Assembly: GCA_022792885.1 (NCBI GenBank) | Contig: JAAWBX010000010.1 | Span: 1-64,000 of the forward strand | Reading direction: 5' to 3' | DNA length: 64,000 nt | Source of the DNA: Lachnospiraceae bacterium | GTDB lineage: Bacteria > Bacillota > Clostridia > Lachnospirales > Lachnospiraceae | Part shown: in pieces, positions 36,734-45,233 of the stretch | Layout of the letters: the number at the start of each line of letters is the position of its first letter | How positions within the stretch are numbered: position 1 is the stretch's first letter | Made by a program: the position numbers and the translations under genes | The notes under the pieces: model-generated | Database searches by the model: none | What the model was told of the DNA's origin: nothing | What the model saw: the letters and a program-made list of their open reading frames with translations, nothing else

Positions 36734-37459
36734 TTAAAGCTTATCTGTCAGAACTTTGCAGATACTGCCCGGCCCGTTCAGAAGCTTCGGCAGCATGTCG
36801 TTCCGATCGCCTTCGGACTGGATCTGCCCGTCCGCGATCAGGAGGATCCGGTCGGCGATATTCAGGATCCGTTCCTGATGAGAAATGATCAGGATGGAAC
36901 CGTCGATATTTTTTCTCATATTTTCAAAGACCTGGATCAGATTGTTAAAGCTCCAGAGGTCGATGCCGGCTTCGGGTTCGTCGAATACGGTAAGTTTCGT
37001 ACTTCTGGCAAGCACCATGGCGATTTCGATGCGCTTCAGTTCTCCGCCGGACAGGCTGGCGTTTACCTCCCGGTCAATGTAATCTCTGGCGCAGAGTCCG
37101 ACTTCGGACAAGTAAGAGCAGACCTGGGAAATGCCGAGATCCTTTCCGGCAGCCATGGTGATCAGGTCTTTGACGGTCAGGCCTTTAAACCGGACCGGTT
37201 GCTGAAACGCGAAGCTGATGCCTTTGCGGGCGTGATCGGTGATTGAAAGGTCGGTAATATCTTCCCCGTCCAAAAGGATACGGCCGGATGTGGGCCGGAT
37301 GATGCCGGCGATCAGCTTGGCCAGGGTGGATTTGCCGCCGCCGTTGGGGCCGGTGATAGCCGTAAAGCCGTGGCCGATTGTCAGATTTATGTGTTTGAGG
37401 ATCTCTTTGTTGTTGTCTTCTTCGTCTACCTGGTAGCAGACGTCTTGTAATTCCAGCAT
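36734..37459 (-). CDS. sufC: SufC-type ABC ATPase for Fe-S cluster assembly
   Basis: 241 residues. Walker A GPNGGGKST, Q-loop FAFQQPVRFKG, signature LSGGELKRIEIAMVLAR, Walker B and D-loop TVFDEPEAGIDLW, H-loop ISHQ. This matches SufC rather than a transporter ATPase. It drives conformational change of SufB for cluster assembly. It begins 11 bp after lrgB and probably shares its transcript. Confidence 0.92.
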   Translation of the reverse strand: MLELQDVCYQVDEEDNNKEILKHINLTIGHGFTAITGPNGGGKSTLAKLIAGIIRPTSGRILLDGEDITDLSITDHARKGISFAFQQPVRFKGLTVKDLITMAAGKDLGISQVCSYLSEVGLCARDYIDREVNASLSGGELKRIEIAMVLARSTKLTVFDEPEAGIDLWSFNNLIQVFENMRKNIDGSILIISHQERILNIADRILLIADGQIQSEGDRNDMLPKLLNGPGSICKVLTDKL

Positions 37460-37469
37460 AGGTGCCTCC

Positions 37470-38162
37470 TTATATAAAATTCGCGAATACGGAAGCGGTC
37501 AGGACCGTTATGAGTCCGGATACCGCGATGGAAAGACTGCCCATGGCGCCTTCGATCTCGCCCAGTTCCAGGGCTTTGGAGGTACCGATGGCGTGGGAAG
37601 CGGTGCCGAAAGCCAGGCCCACGGCAATGGGATGGCGGATCCGGAAGGCTTTGCAGACGGCCTCACCGATCATATTGCCCAGAATCCCGGTGATGATGAT
37701 GGCGGCCATGGTGATATTGGGAATTCCTCCCAGTTCTTCCGACAGGCTGATGCCGATCGCGGTCGTGATGGATTTCGGCAGCAGCGTAATGTACTGGGGG
37801 GAATTCAGGCCGAACAGCAGAGACAAAAGAAAAATGCTGCCCAGGCTGGCCAGTACGCCGGCCGTGATAGAGATTAAGACGGCGGCCAGATTGTGTTTTA
37901 AAAGTTCCAGTTGTTGATATAAAGGGATCGCCAGACAGACGGTAGCCGGAGTCAGAAGGTAACTGATGTATCGGGCACCCGTATTGTAACTGTCGTAGTC
38001 GATCCGGAAAATAACCAGGGCGGCTATGACAAGCACCATGGCGACAAGCAGAGGATTTAAGAGGGCCAGCTTGTATTTCTTTTTTAGCCGGGTACCGATA
38101 TAGTAAGCCAGGATGCTGATGACAAAACCGAAATAAGCCGAACTGCAGATGACGTCTTTCAT
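37470..38162 (-). CDS. lrgB: LrgB/CidB-family membrane protein
   Basis: 230 residues, six to seven membrane segments, family motifs LLPKSITTAIGISLSEELGG-like and GTASHAIGTSKALE near the end. LrgAB/CidAB proteins were described as holin-like modulators of murein hydrolases. A relative in Bacillus (PftAB/YsbAB) is a pyruvate facilitator. Start overlaps the lrgA stop by four bases. Given 2-oxoacid oxidoreductases on both sides, pyruvate transport is an attractive inference. Confidence 0.9.
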   Translation of the reverse strand: MKDVICSSAYFGFVISILAYYIGTRLKKKYKLALLNPLLVAMVLVIAALVIFRIDYDSYNTGARYISYLLTPATVCLAIPLYQQLELLKHNLAAVLISITAGVLASLGSIFLLSLLFGLNSPQYITLLPKSITTAIGISLSEELGGIPNITMAAIIITGILGNMIGEAVCKAFRIRHPIAVGLAFGTASHAIGTSKALELGEIEGAMGSLSIAVSGLITVLTASVFANFI

Positions 38163-38533
38163 GCCTGCGTCTCCTTTCCGGATGATTTCTTTGTTTTTTT
38201 CAGGATTCGTTCGGCGGTACAGCCCGTGACGGCCATGACGAATACCGTGGTGGCGGCCGAAATGATTACGAGAGGGAGAGCCATGGTCTTCATCTCTTCG
38301 AGGACGGTCAGAAGTCCGACGGCCGGCGGAATGAACATGACCGGCATGGTTTCAATCAGGAAATCCCCGGTTTCTTTTACCTGATTCAATTTGATCAGGC
38401 CCGTTTTTAAAAACAGAAGCATCAGGATCAGGCCGTAAATGCTGGCCGGAAACGGAAACGGAAGAATCGCGTGAAGAAATTCCCCCAGGAGCGAAACGCC
38501 TAAGATTACGCTGAACTGATAAAAGTATTTCAC
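38159..38533 (-). CDS. lrgA: LrgA/CidA-family membrane protein
   Basis: About 124 residues with four membrane segments, LrgA/CidA family (LGVSLLGEFLHAILPFPFPASIYGLILMLL, GDFLIETMPVMFIPPAVGLL, given here in part). The GTG start 38533 follows AAAGGAGGT. Partner of LrgB in a small-molecule or holin-like export complex. First intact gene of the lrgA-lrgB-sufC-sufB transcript. Confidence 0.87.
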   Translation of the reverse strand: MKYFYQFSVILGVSLLGEFLHAILPFPFPASIYGLILMLLFLKTGLIKLNQVKETGDFLIETMPVMFIPPAVGLLTVLEEMKTMALPLVIISAATTVFVMAVTGCTAERILKKTKKSSGKETQA

Positions 38534-38634
38534 AAAGGTACCTCCTTTATTTTGTCGGCGGTTTCTTCCGGAGAGGTTTCTTCTCCGTAAATGTGAAGGG
38601 TGATATCGAAATCCCTCCTTAAAAGCCGGATTTC
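38530..38634 (-). pseudogene. short open frame coupled to lrgA (gene remnant or leader)
   Basis: A 34-codon open stretch without ATG/GTG/TTG start reads RLLRRDFDITLHIYGEET and continues SPEETADKIKEVPL, with protein-like composition. Its stop overlaps the lrgA GTG. It also contains an AAGGAGGG site. It may be the 3' remnant of a lost gene or a leader with an unusual start. I see no way to decide. Confidence 0.3.
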
Positions 38635-38716
38635 TCAAATGATTTTACTATATTTTTTGGAGTTTCTCAAGATATACCGAAAAATACATATAAATGCTAA
38701 AATTTAAAAGAAAATA

Positions 38717-38745
38717 TTGAGAGATTCATGCAAATGTGCTAGAAT
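38717..38745 (+). promoter_or_regulatory. iorAB promoter
   Basis: -35 TTGAGA (38717-38722), 17-bp spacer, -10 TAGAAT (38740-38745), 45 bp upstream of iorA. Confidence 0.7.
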
Positions 38746-38790
38746 AAAACTATATTTTATAAGATATAAGATTTTATAAGGAGGTATTTT

Positions 38791-40566
38791 ATGAAAAAGT
38801 TAATGACCGGTAATGAAGCGATTGCCCGGGGAGCCTGGGAAGCCGGCGTACAGTTTGCGTCTGCTTATCCGGGCACGCCGAGCACGGAGATTTTGGAAAA
38901 TGTTTCTACATATCCGGAAATCGAATCCGAGTGGGCGCCGAATGAAAAGGTGGCCATGGAAGCTTCCGTAGGCGCACAACTGGCCGGAGCCCGCAGCCTG
39001 GTGGCTATGAAGCACGTAGGTCTGAATGTGGCGGCCGATCCTCTTATGACTGCGGCTTATACCGGTGTAAATGCCGGTATGGTTGTGATTTCCGCCGACG
39101 ATCCCGATATGCATTCTTCTCAGAATGAGCAGGACAACCGGAATTACGCCAAGCTGGCCAAGATCGGCATGATCGAACCCTCCGATTCTCAGGAAGCTAA
39201 GGACTATATTAAGGAAGCGTTTGACCTGAGTGAAAAATTCGATACGCCGATGTTGTTCCGCCTGACGACGAGAATCTGCCACAGCAAGTCGATCGTGGAC
39301 ATCGTGGACGATCGGGTGGAAAAGCCTTATGTTCCTTATGAGAAAAAGAAGAAATTCGACCCGATTCCGGCCGTATCCCGTATGCTGCGCAAATCCGTGG
39401 AAGAGAGAATGAACGGATTGGCCGAGTATGCGGAGACCACGGAATTGAATCGGATCATCTGGGGCGACAAGAAGATCGGTATCGTATCCGCGGGCGTTGC
39501 TTATCAGTACGCGAAGGAAGTGTTCGGCGAGAACGCGTCCTATCTGAAGCTGGGCTTTACCTATCCTCTTCCGATGAAGAAGATCAAAGATTTTGCGTCT
39601 CAGGTTGAGACCTTATATGTAATTGAAGAGCTGGATCCGTTTATGGAGGATCAGATTCGCGCGGCCGGTATTGCCTGTGTGGGAAAAGAGAAGATTCCGA
39701 ACATGTATGAGCTGAATCCGGATATTGTCCGCAAAGCGATTTTGAATGAAGAACATCCCACGATTTCGTATGATGCCAGTGTGATCGCCAATCGTCCGCC
39801 GACACTCTGCGCCGGATGTCCTCACAGAGGTTTTTACTATGAACTTGCGAAAAAGAAGGATGTGGTTGCGGTCAGCGACATCGGATGCTATGCGCTGGCA
39901 GGCCTGGCGCCTCTGAACGTTAAGGATGTGGCGCTGGATATGGGCGCGGCTTTCTCGATCGGCCACGGCGCGCAGAAGATGTTTAACAAAGCCGGCGTCA
40001 ACAAGAGATGCGTCTGCACCATGGGCGATTCGACGTTCTTCCATTCCGGTATGACCAGTATGCTGGAGGCGGTATACAATAAGAGCAATATCCTGATGGT
40101 GGTTCTGGATAATCGTATTACCGGTATGACCGGACATCAGGAGAATCCGGGAACCGGTTACCGGATCAACGGCGAGGAGACGCATGTGACGGATATCGCG
40201 GAAGTGGCGAAGGCTCTCGGCGTCAAGCATGTCCGCACGGTTAACCCGCTGAAGCTTTCGGAAGTAAAAGAAGCGATCGAATGGGGGTTGAGTTTTGACG
40301 AGCCCGCCTGCCTGATCACCCGTTGGCCCTGCGTGTTGAAGAAAATGTCCGCCATGGATAAAGAAGAGTTCGGAAATTATAAAGCGGTGAACAAGGTAGA
40401 TCCGGAGAAGTGCATCGGCTGCAAGTCCTGTATTCGTACCGGCTGCCCGGCTTTGGAATTTCATGCGGATATCAAGAAGGTGACGATCAGTGCCGGACAG
40501 TGCGTGGCTTGCGACGTCTGCGCGCAGGTGTGTCCGGTTCAGGCTATCGGAAGGGAGGAAAAATAG
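38791..40566 (+). CDS. iorA: indolepyruvate:ferredoxin oxidoreductase, alpha subunit
   Basis: 591 residues. N-terminal pyrimidine domain (GNEAIARGAWEAGVQFASAY, PGTPSTEI), C-terminal ThDP domain (CAGCPHRGFYYEL, MGDSTFFHSGM, LDNRITGMTGHQ) and two terminal [4Fe-4S] motifs (CIGCKSCIRTGCP, CVACDVCAQVCP). It converts aryl pyruvates from Trp, Phe and Tyr to aryl-acyl-CoA, reducing ferredoxin. Strong AAGGAGG. iorB follows after one base. Confidence 0.95.
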   Translation: MKKLMTGNEAIARGAWEAGVQFASAYPGTPSTEILENVSTYPEIESEWAPNEKVAMEASVGAQLAGARSLVAMKHVGLNVAADPLMTAAYTGVNAGMVVISADDPDMHSSQNEQDNRNYAKLAKIGMIEPSDSQEAKDYIKEAFDLSEKFDTPMLFRLTTRICHSKSIVDIVDDRVEKPYVPYEKKKKFDPIPAVSRMLRKSVEERMNGLAEYAETTELNRIIWGDKKIGIVSAGVAYQYAKEVFGENASYLKLGFTYPLPMKKIKDFASQVETLYVIEELDPFMEDQIRAAGIACVGKEKIPNMYELNPDIVRKAILNEEHPTISYDASVIANRPPTLCAGCPHRGFYYELAKKKDVVAVSDIGCYALAGLAPLNVKDVALDMGAAFSIGHGAQKMFNKAGVNKRCVCTMGDSTFFHSGMTSMLEAVYNKSNILMVVLDNRITGMTGHQENPGTGYRINGEETHVTDIAEVAKALGVKHVRTVNPLKLSEVKEAIEWGLSFDEPACLITRWPCVLKKMSAMDKEEFGNYKAVNKVDPEKCIGCKSCIRTGCPALEFHADIKKVTISAGQCVACDVCAQVCPVQAIGREEK

Positions 40567-40567
40567 G

Positions 40568-41149
40568 ATGGAACAGGTAAAGAATTTAGTATTATGCGGC
40601 GTCGGCGGACAGGGAACCATTCTGGCCAGCAAGATCTTATCCACGGCGCTGGTCGAGGCCGGTTATGATGTAAAGATGTCCGAAATCCACGGGATGAGCC
40701 AGAGGGGCGGCAGCGTTACGACGCAGGTACGTTACGGGAAGGAAGTAGCTTCCCCCATCATCGGCAAAGGCTCCGCGGATATCCTGGTATCCTTTGAGGC
40801 GATGGAAGCCATGCGTTATCTGGATACTTTAAAGCCGGACGGTACCGTGGTTGTGAATGATTATCGGATGCCGACGGCAACGACGCTGGCCGGCGTTCAG
40901 ACCTATCCGGAGAATGTAATCGATCAGGTTAAGGCGGCGGCCAACACCAAAGTGATGGACGCGGCGGCGATCGCGAAAGATCTGGGGAATCCGAAGACCA
41001 TGAATATCGTTCTTCTCGGAGCGCTGGTAAAAGTTATGGGTCTGGAAGATCTGGACTGGAAGAAAGCTCTGGAGGCTTGCGTAAAGCCCGCGTTTGTGGA
41101 GATCAATGAAAAAGCTATGGAAGCCGGGATGAAGGAGGTATCCGAATAA
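40568..41149 (+). CDS. iorB: indolepyruvate:ferredoxin oxidoreductase, beta subunit
   Basis: 193 residues, gamma-type domain of 2-oxoacid oxidoreductases (VLCGVGGQGTILASKIL, EIHGMSQRGGSVTTQVRYG). Partner of IorA in peptide and amino-acid fermentation. ATG 40568 overlaps the end of the iorA region within a tight two-gene operon. Confidence 0.94.
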   Translation: MEQVKNLVLCGVGGQGTILASKILSTALVEAGYDVKMSEIHGMSQRGGSVTTQVRYGKEVASPIIGKGSADILVSFEAMEAMRYLDTLKPDGTVVVNDYRMPTATTLAGVQTYPENVIDQVKAAANTKVMDAAAIAKDLGNPKTMNIVLLGALVKVMGLEDLDWKKALEACVKPAFVEINEKAMEAGMKEVSE

Positions 41150-41174
41150 TTTACGATTGTAATCCCCTTTTTGA

Positions 41175-41203
41175 CCCCTCCGGTCCTTTTCGGTCCGGAG
41201 GGG
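41175..41203 (+). terminator. iorAB terminator-like hairpin
   Basis: A 9-bp GC-rich stem, cccctccgg (41175-41183) and ccggagggg (41195-41203), with only a short T-rich tail. Confidence 0.55.
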
Positions 41204-41270
41204 TATTGTATATTCTCCGGCAGGAGGGATAAAGTACTCCCGGTGGGTAGTCAAAGAATATTCGGTTTTC

Positions 41271-41299
41271 TTGCATTTAAAAGGAAAATTTGTTAAAAT
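41271..41299 (+). promoter_or_regulatory. promoter of the GntR regulator
   Basis: -35 TTGCAT (41271-41276), 17-bp spacer, -10 TAAAAT (41294-41299), 36 bp before the GTG start. Confidence 0.6.
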
Positions 41300-41334
41300 T
41301 GAGAGAAGAATTCAGGAAACGGAGAGGCAATTAG

Positions 41335-41991
41335 GTGACTTTGGTAAGGAAAACGTCTTTGGTGGATATGATTTATGATGAGCTCCGTCAGAGTATTATT
41401 TCATTGGAAATTTCTCCGGGGGCCAGAATCAATGTCAATGAATTACAGGATACTTATGGTGTCAGCACGACTCCGATCCGGGAGGCGGTCAATCGTCTTC
41501 AGCGGGAAGGATTGATCTTGTATGAGAATAATGTGGGGGCCAGAGTGATCACGATGGACGAACACGACGCCTGGGAGATCGACGAGCTGGCAATTACCCT
41601 GCACGGGGCGGCGATTCGCTTTTCCTTGGGCAGAGGGAATCTGTTTCGGATCGCGGAAGAGCTTCAGGAGCATCTTCTGGCGCATCAGAGATCGGAGACG
41701 GAACGGGAAGCGGTGGAAAGTATCTGTAAGTTTATCGGAGTATTTTACCGTTACAGCGGAAACTCCCGGCTGCATTTTAATATGAAACTGATTCAGGGGC
41801 AGCAGCTGATGCTCCGTTACATATACAGAAAAGAAGTCGGGCTGGAGATAAAGCATCTGGACGTGCTTTCGGCAATTTATCAGGCGGCCCGGGTCGGGGA
41901 CAGCGGGGAAGCCGAACGTCAGATCCGGGAGCTGTCCGACCGGGCCATGCCGGTTGTTTTGGAGGCGGTTCGGCGGATGAACGGGAACTAA
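41335..41991 (+). CDS. GntR-family (FadR/FCD subfamily) transcriptional regulator
   Basis: 218 residues. N-terminal winged helix (LRQSIISLEISPGARINVNEL, then YGVSTTPIREAVNRLQREGL) and an all-helical FCD-like ligand domain. Members usually sense organic acids or amino-acid derivatives. GTG start after GGAGAGG. It follows iorAB, so 2-oxoacid metabolism is a plausible target, but no operator was identified. Confidence 0.87.
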   Translation: MTLVRKTSLVDMIYDELRQSIISLEISPGARINVNELQDTYGVSTTPIREAVNRLQREGLILYENNVGARVITMDEHDAWEIDELAITLHGAAIRFSLGRGNLFRIAEELQEHLLAHQRSETEREAVESICKFIGVFYRYSGNSRLHFNMKLIQGQQLMLRYIYRKEVGLEIKHLDVLSAIYQAARVGDSGEAERQIRELSDRAMPVVLEAVRRMNGN

Positions 41992-42048
41992 CGTGAACGC
42001 TTGAAAGCGGCCGGATGGGTTTTCGGCGCGTATGAAAGGGAAGAAAGC

Positions 42049-43488
42049 ATGCAGAAAGAAAAATCCGCGGCGACCAAGAGGAAGATCGTTTCGGCTGCCT
42101 GGAAATTGTTTTATGATAGAGGATATGATGAGACGACCGTGGACGAGATCCTGGCGGCGTCCCATACATCCAAAGGCTCTTTCTATCATTATTTTGAGGG
42201 GAAAGATTCTTTGCTGAGTTCGTTGTCGGAATTGTTTGACGAGAAATATGAGGAATTGATGCGCAGCATAGATCCGGGAATGGACAGTTTTGACAAATTG
42301 ATCTATTTGAATCAGGAGCTTTTTGATATGATCGAGAAGCGGGTTCGTGTGGACCTTCTGGCAAGGCTTTTGTCGTCCCAACTGATTACGCGGGGAGAGA
42401 GGCATTTGTTGGATGAAAACCGGACCTATTACCGGCTTTTGAATCGGATTGCGAAGGAGGGACAGGAGCGGGGTGAGCTGAAGGGAGAACCTGCGCCGGA
42501 GGAGATCGCGAGGCTCTACGCCTTGTATGAGCGGGCGTTGATGTATGACTGGTGTATCTGCTATGGGAACTATTCTTTGAGAGAATACGCGGCGCGGGCC
42601 ATGCCGTTGATGCTGGGGGAGCTCAGATCAGAGGGAAAAAAACAAGCGCTTATTATGGGGGCGCATATGTCGATAGCGGGCGGTCTGGCGAAAACGGTCG
42701 CCGACACGGCGGGGATCGGTGCGAATACGATGCAGATTTTCAGCCGCAATCCCAGAGGTTCCGGTTACCGGGATCCTTCGTCCGAGGAGGAAAAGAATTT
42801 TCGGCGAATCCGGCGGGAAGCTTTTTTGGGTCCGGTTTTGGCTCATGCGCCCTATACGATGAACCTGGCCAGCGCCCAGGAAAAAGTCTCGGAATTTGCC
42901 CGTCTGGTGATTCGGGAGGACGTAGCGCGCATGGACCGGCTGGGAATCGAACTTTTTGTGCTTCATCCGGGCAGCCATACGGGGATCGGCGCGGAGGCCG
43001 GTATTGAGAATATCATACGGGGATTGAATCAGGCAATTACCGGGGATGAGCGGATCACGATCCTTCTGGAAACCATGTCCGGGAAAGGAACGGAGATCGG
43101 GGCCCGCTTTGAGGAACTGAAGGCGATCCGGGACGGGGTAGAACATCCGGAGAAGATCGGGATATGCCTGGATACGTGCCATGTATTTGCGGCCGGATAT
43201 GATATTGTGAAAGATCTGGACGGGGTTCTGGCAGAGTTTGACCGGGTGCTTGGGCTGGAGCTTTTAAAAGCGGTACACTTAAACGACAGCCTTATGCCGT
43301 TCGCTTCTCATAAAGATCGACATGCGGTTATCGGCGGCGGAGAGATCGGCGAGGAAGCGCTGCTTGCGGTTTTACGGCATCCGCGTCTCTGCGGTCTTCC
43401 GTTTTTCCTGGAAACGCCTCTGGACGATGCGGGGCACAGGGAAGAGATTCGGCGGTTGAGGGAAAAGGTCCGTTCGATAAAGTCGTGA
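42049..43488 (+). CDS. nfo: TetR regulator fused in frame to endonuclease IV
   Basis: One uninterrupted frame of 479 codons. Residues 1-200 are a TetR protein (TKRKIVSAAWKLFYDRGYDE, TSKGSFYHYFEGKD). From M203 on (MGAHMSIAGGLAKTVADT) it is a full-length endonuclease IV: HPGSHTG, LLETMSGKGTEIG, CLDTCHVFAAGYD, HLNDS and HKDRHAVIGGGEIG. The zinc ligands of this AP endonuclease look complete. Normally these are separate genes. The joint contains a seven-A run (42634-42640); loss of one A would create a TetR stop soon after. The internal ATG at 42655 has only a distant GAGGGA, so separate nfo translation is possible but weak. Confidence 0.85.
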   Translation: MQKEKSAATKRKIVSAAWKLFYDRGYDETTVDEILAASHTSKGSFYHYFEGKDSLLSSLSELFDEKYEELMRSIDPGMDSFDKLIYLNQELFDMIEKRVRVDLLARLLSSQLITRGERHLLDENRTYYRLLNRIAKEGQERGELKGEPAPEEIARLYALYERALMYDWCICYGNYSLREYAARAMPLMLGELRSEGKKQALIMGAHMSIAGGLAKTVADTAGIGANTMQIFSRNPRGSGYRDPSSEEEKNFRRIRREAFLGPVLAHAPYTMNLASAQEKVSEFARLVIREDVARMDRLGIELFVLHPGSHTGIGAEAGIENIIRGLNQAITGDERITILLETMSGKGTEIGARFEELKAIRDGVEHPEKIGICLDTCHVFAAGYDIVKDLDGVLAEFDRVLGLELLKAVHLNDSLMPFASHKDRHAVIGGGEIGEEALLAVLRHPRLCGLPFFLETPLDDAGHREEIRRLREKVRSIKS

Positions 43489-43544
43489 ACCGGGAACGGA
43501 TGTATCCAAAGGGGCGGTGAATTGGATTTTGCGGAGGTGCGGAT

Positions 43545-44132
43545 ATGAGCGAGCGCATAGAAAAACAGATGGCATTTGCATTGGAGATAGACAAAGCGAA
43601 AAATATATTCAGGCAGACCCATTTATCTTCAAACGGAAGAAATGAAAATGACGCGGAGCATTCCTGGCATATGGCGATTATGGCGTATCTGCTTAAAGAA
43701 TACGCGAATGAAGAAATCGACATTGCAAGGGTAATCTTGATGTGTCTGATTCACGACATTGTGGAAATCGATGCGGGCGACACGTATGCGTACGACGCGG
43801 AGGGTTTGCAGACGCAAAAAGTCAGAGAAGACGCCGCTAAGGAACGAATATTTTCAATCCTTCCGGAGGAACAAAAAGCGGAATTTATCGAGCTGTTTGA
43901 CGAATTTGAGGCATACGAAACGGCCGACGCGAAATTCGCGCACGCGATCGATAATCTCCAGCCTCTTATGTTGAATCATAGCAACAACGGCGGCGATTGG
44001 CGCGAGCATCAGGTTACGGTTGAGCAGGTTTACCGGAGACAAGGGAAAACAAAATTGGGTTCGGATAAATTGTTTGAGATTACGGACCGAATCATACGGG
44101 ACAATATTCGGAAAGGGAATTTAATAGAATAA
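43545..44132 (+). CDS. HD-domain hydrolase (YfbR-like)
   Basis: 195 residues with the metal-binding HD motif: H in DAEHSWHMA, HD in LIHDIVEIDAGDTY, and a late D in HAIDNLQP. The pattern is that of HD_3/YfbR-type phosphohydrolases acting on nucleotides. Substrate not determinable. GGAGGTG before the start. Confidence 0.85.
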   Translation: MSERIEKQMAFALEIDKAKNIFRQTHLSSNGRNENDAEHSWHMAIMAYLLKEYANEEIDIARVILMCLIHDIVEIDAGDTYAYDAEGLQTQKVREDAAKERIFSILPEEQKAEFIELFDEFEAYETADAKFAHAIDNLQPLMLNHSNNGGDWREHQVTVEQVYRRQGKTKLGSDKLFEITDRIIRDNIRKGNLIE

Positions 44133-44181
44133 GGAGAATTTCGAGTCCTTGTCGGACACATATGACGGAGGATCGCGTGAA

Positions 44182-44209
44182 AACAGCCGCCCTGCGAAAG
44201 GCGGCTGTT
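44182..44209. terminator. hairpin between HD hydrolase and DUF1292 gene
   Basis: A 10-bp perfect stem, aacagccgcc (44182-44191) and ggcggctgtt (44200-44209), between convergent genes, with a short T run on the minus strand. Confidence 0.6.
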
Positions 44210-44247
44210 GGGCGAATGTCTGAATCCGAAGCGGTACCTGTGAGTTT

Positions 44248-44565
44248 CTACCGGCAGCTGCAGTGTCCTTCCTCGCAGTCGCAGCCTTTCCCGCCGGCTT
44301 CCTCGCAGAGGGCTTCGTAGGCGGCGGCCGCTTTTTCGTATTCTTTGTCGTCTTCGATATAATCGACGATCAGATCTTCCCCGTCCTCGCGGGAGCGGTA
44401 AAGGAAAATGTCTTCCTCGATCTCGTCGCCCGATACGGGGGAGACAACCAGATAGTGTTTTTCCTCAAAATCAAATTCGTCCATGATGGCATATTCCTGG
44501 TCGGTGCCGTTCTCCATCGTGATTGAAAAAGTGTCAACGGTGATCATTTCTTCTTCGTGGTCCAT
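44248..44565 (-). CDS. DUF1292 protein
   Basis: 105 residues, very acidic. The core (MENGTDQEYAIMDEFDFEEKHYLVV and FLYRSREDGEDLIVDYIEDD in parts) matches DUF1292, a small Firmicute family of unknown function often near RNA-processing or alaS genes. The C-terminus CDCEEGHCSC is an added Cys-rich tail that could bind metal. AAGGAG before the start. Confidence 0.85.
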   Translation of the reverse strand: MDHEEEMITVDTFSITMENGTDQEYAIMDEFDFEEKHYLVVSPVSGDEIEEDIFLYRSREDGEDLIVDYIEDDKEYEKAAAAYEALCEEAGGKGCDCEEGHCSCR

Positions 44566-44742
44566 GGTATTCTCCTTTTTGTCGTTTCTTGGAAGTTTAC
44601 TGAAAACAGGTACATCGGTCAGCGTCTGAAAACTTCTTATTTTACTCTAACAAAGATACGGTTTGTTTGCAAGGGAAATATCTTTGAATTTTCTTTGCGT
44701 GCGTTATAAGAGCAGGAAAATTATATAAAGAAGGGGAATACC

Positions 44743-45009
44743 ATGGAGCGGGAAAATGTAACGTACATTTTGGAGTGCCGGGATAAAACTTTGTACACCG
44801 GGTGGACAAATCGGTTGGAGAAGCGCCTGGCGGATCACAATGAGGGCCGGGGCGCTAAGTACACGAAGGGGAGAAGGCCGGTAAAACTGGTATATTATGA
44901 GATTTTTGCCACAAAGGAAGAAGCGATGCGGCGGGAATACGAGATCAAGCAGATGTCCAGGAGAGAGAAGGAGGCATTGATACAATCCCGGAAAGTAAAA
45001 GCGATGTAA
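44743..45009 (+). CDS. GIY-YIG domain protein (YhbQ/UPF0213 type)
   Basis: 88 residues, a stand-alone GIY-YIG nuclease domain. The family motif appears as [16 protein letters not shown], with catalytic-type R ([11 protein letters not shown]) and the terminal E region ([15 protein letters not shown]). Small proteins of this kind may act in DNA repair. Function in the cell is not known. Confidence 0.9.
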   Translation: MERENVTYILECRDKTLYTGWTNRLEKRLADHNEGRGAKYTKGRRPVKLVYYEIFATKEEAMRREYEIKQMSRREKEALIQSRKVKAM

Positions 45010-45097
45010 TGCCGATGGCCCGATCTTCCAGGCAGATGAGTGAGGCGTACTGGACGTACGCCGATCGAAGATAACGCAGAAGATCGGGCCATCGGCA
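45010..45097. repeat. large nested inverted repeat
   Basis: An 18-bp perfect inverted repeat (45010-45027 with 45080-45097, arm tgccgatggcccgatctt) encloses a second hairpin, ggcgtac and gtacgcc, near 45044-45063. It starts right at the stop of the GIY-YIG gene. There is no T run directly after. It could be a palindromic intergenic repeat or a structured RNA. Confidence 0.75.
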
Positions 45098-45150
45098 CGG
45101 TTCAGGGCGTGTGTGCTCTTGTCAAGTGACGGTATGGGAAACGAAGAAAA

Positions 45151-45180
45151 AACCGGAAGGGACGATACCTTCCGGTTTTT
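45151..45180. terminator. bidirectional terminator GIY-YIG / dmsB
   Basis: Stem aaccggaagg (45151-45160) and ccttccggtt (45168-45177), with A residues before and T residues after, serving both strands. Confidence 0.85.
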
Positions 45181-45233
45181 GCCGCCTCTGTTTGCCGCCT
45201 GGATATCGCGGAAAAAGGGGTTCTGCGTTATAT

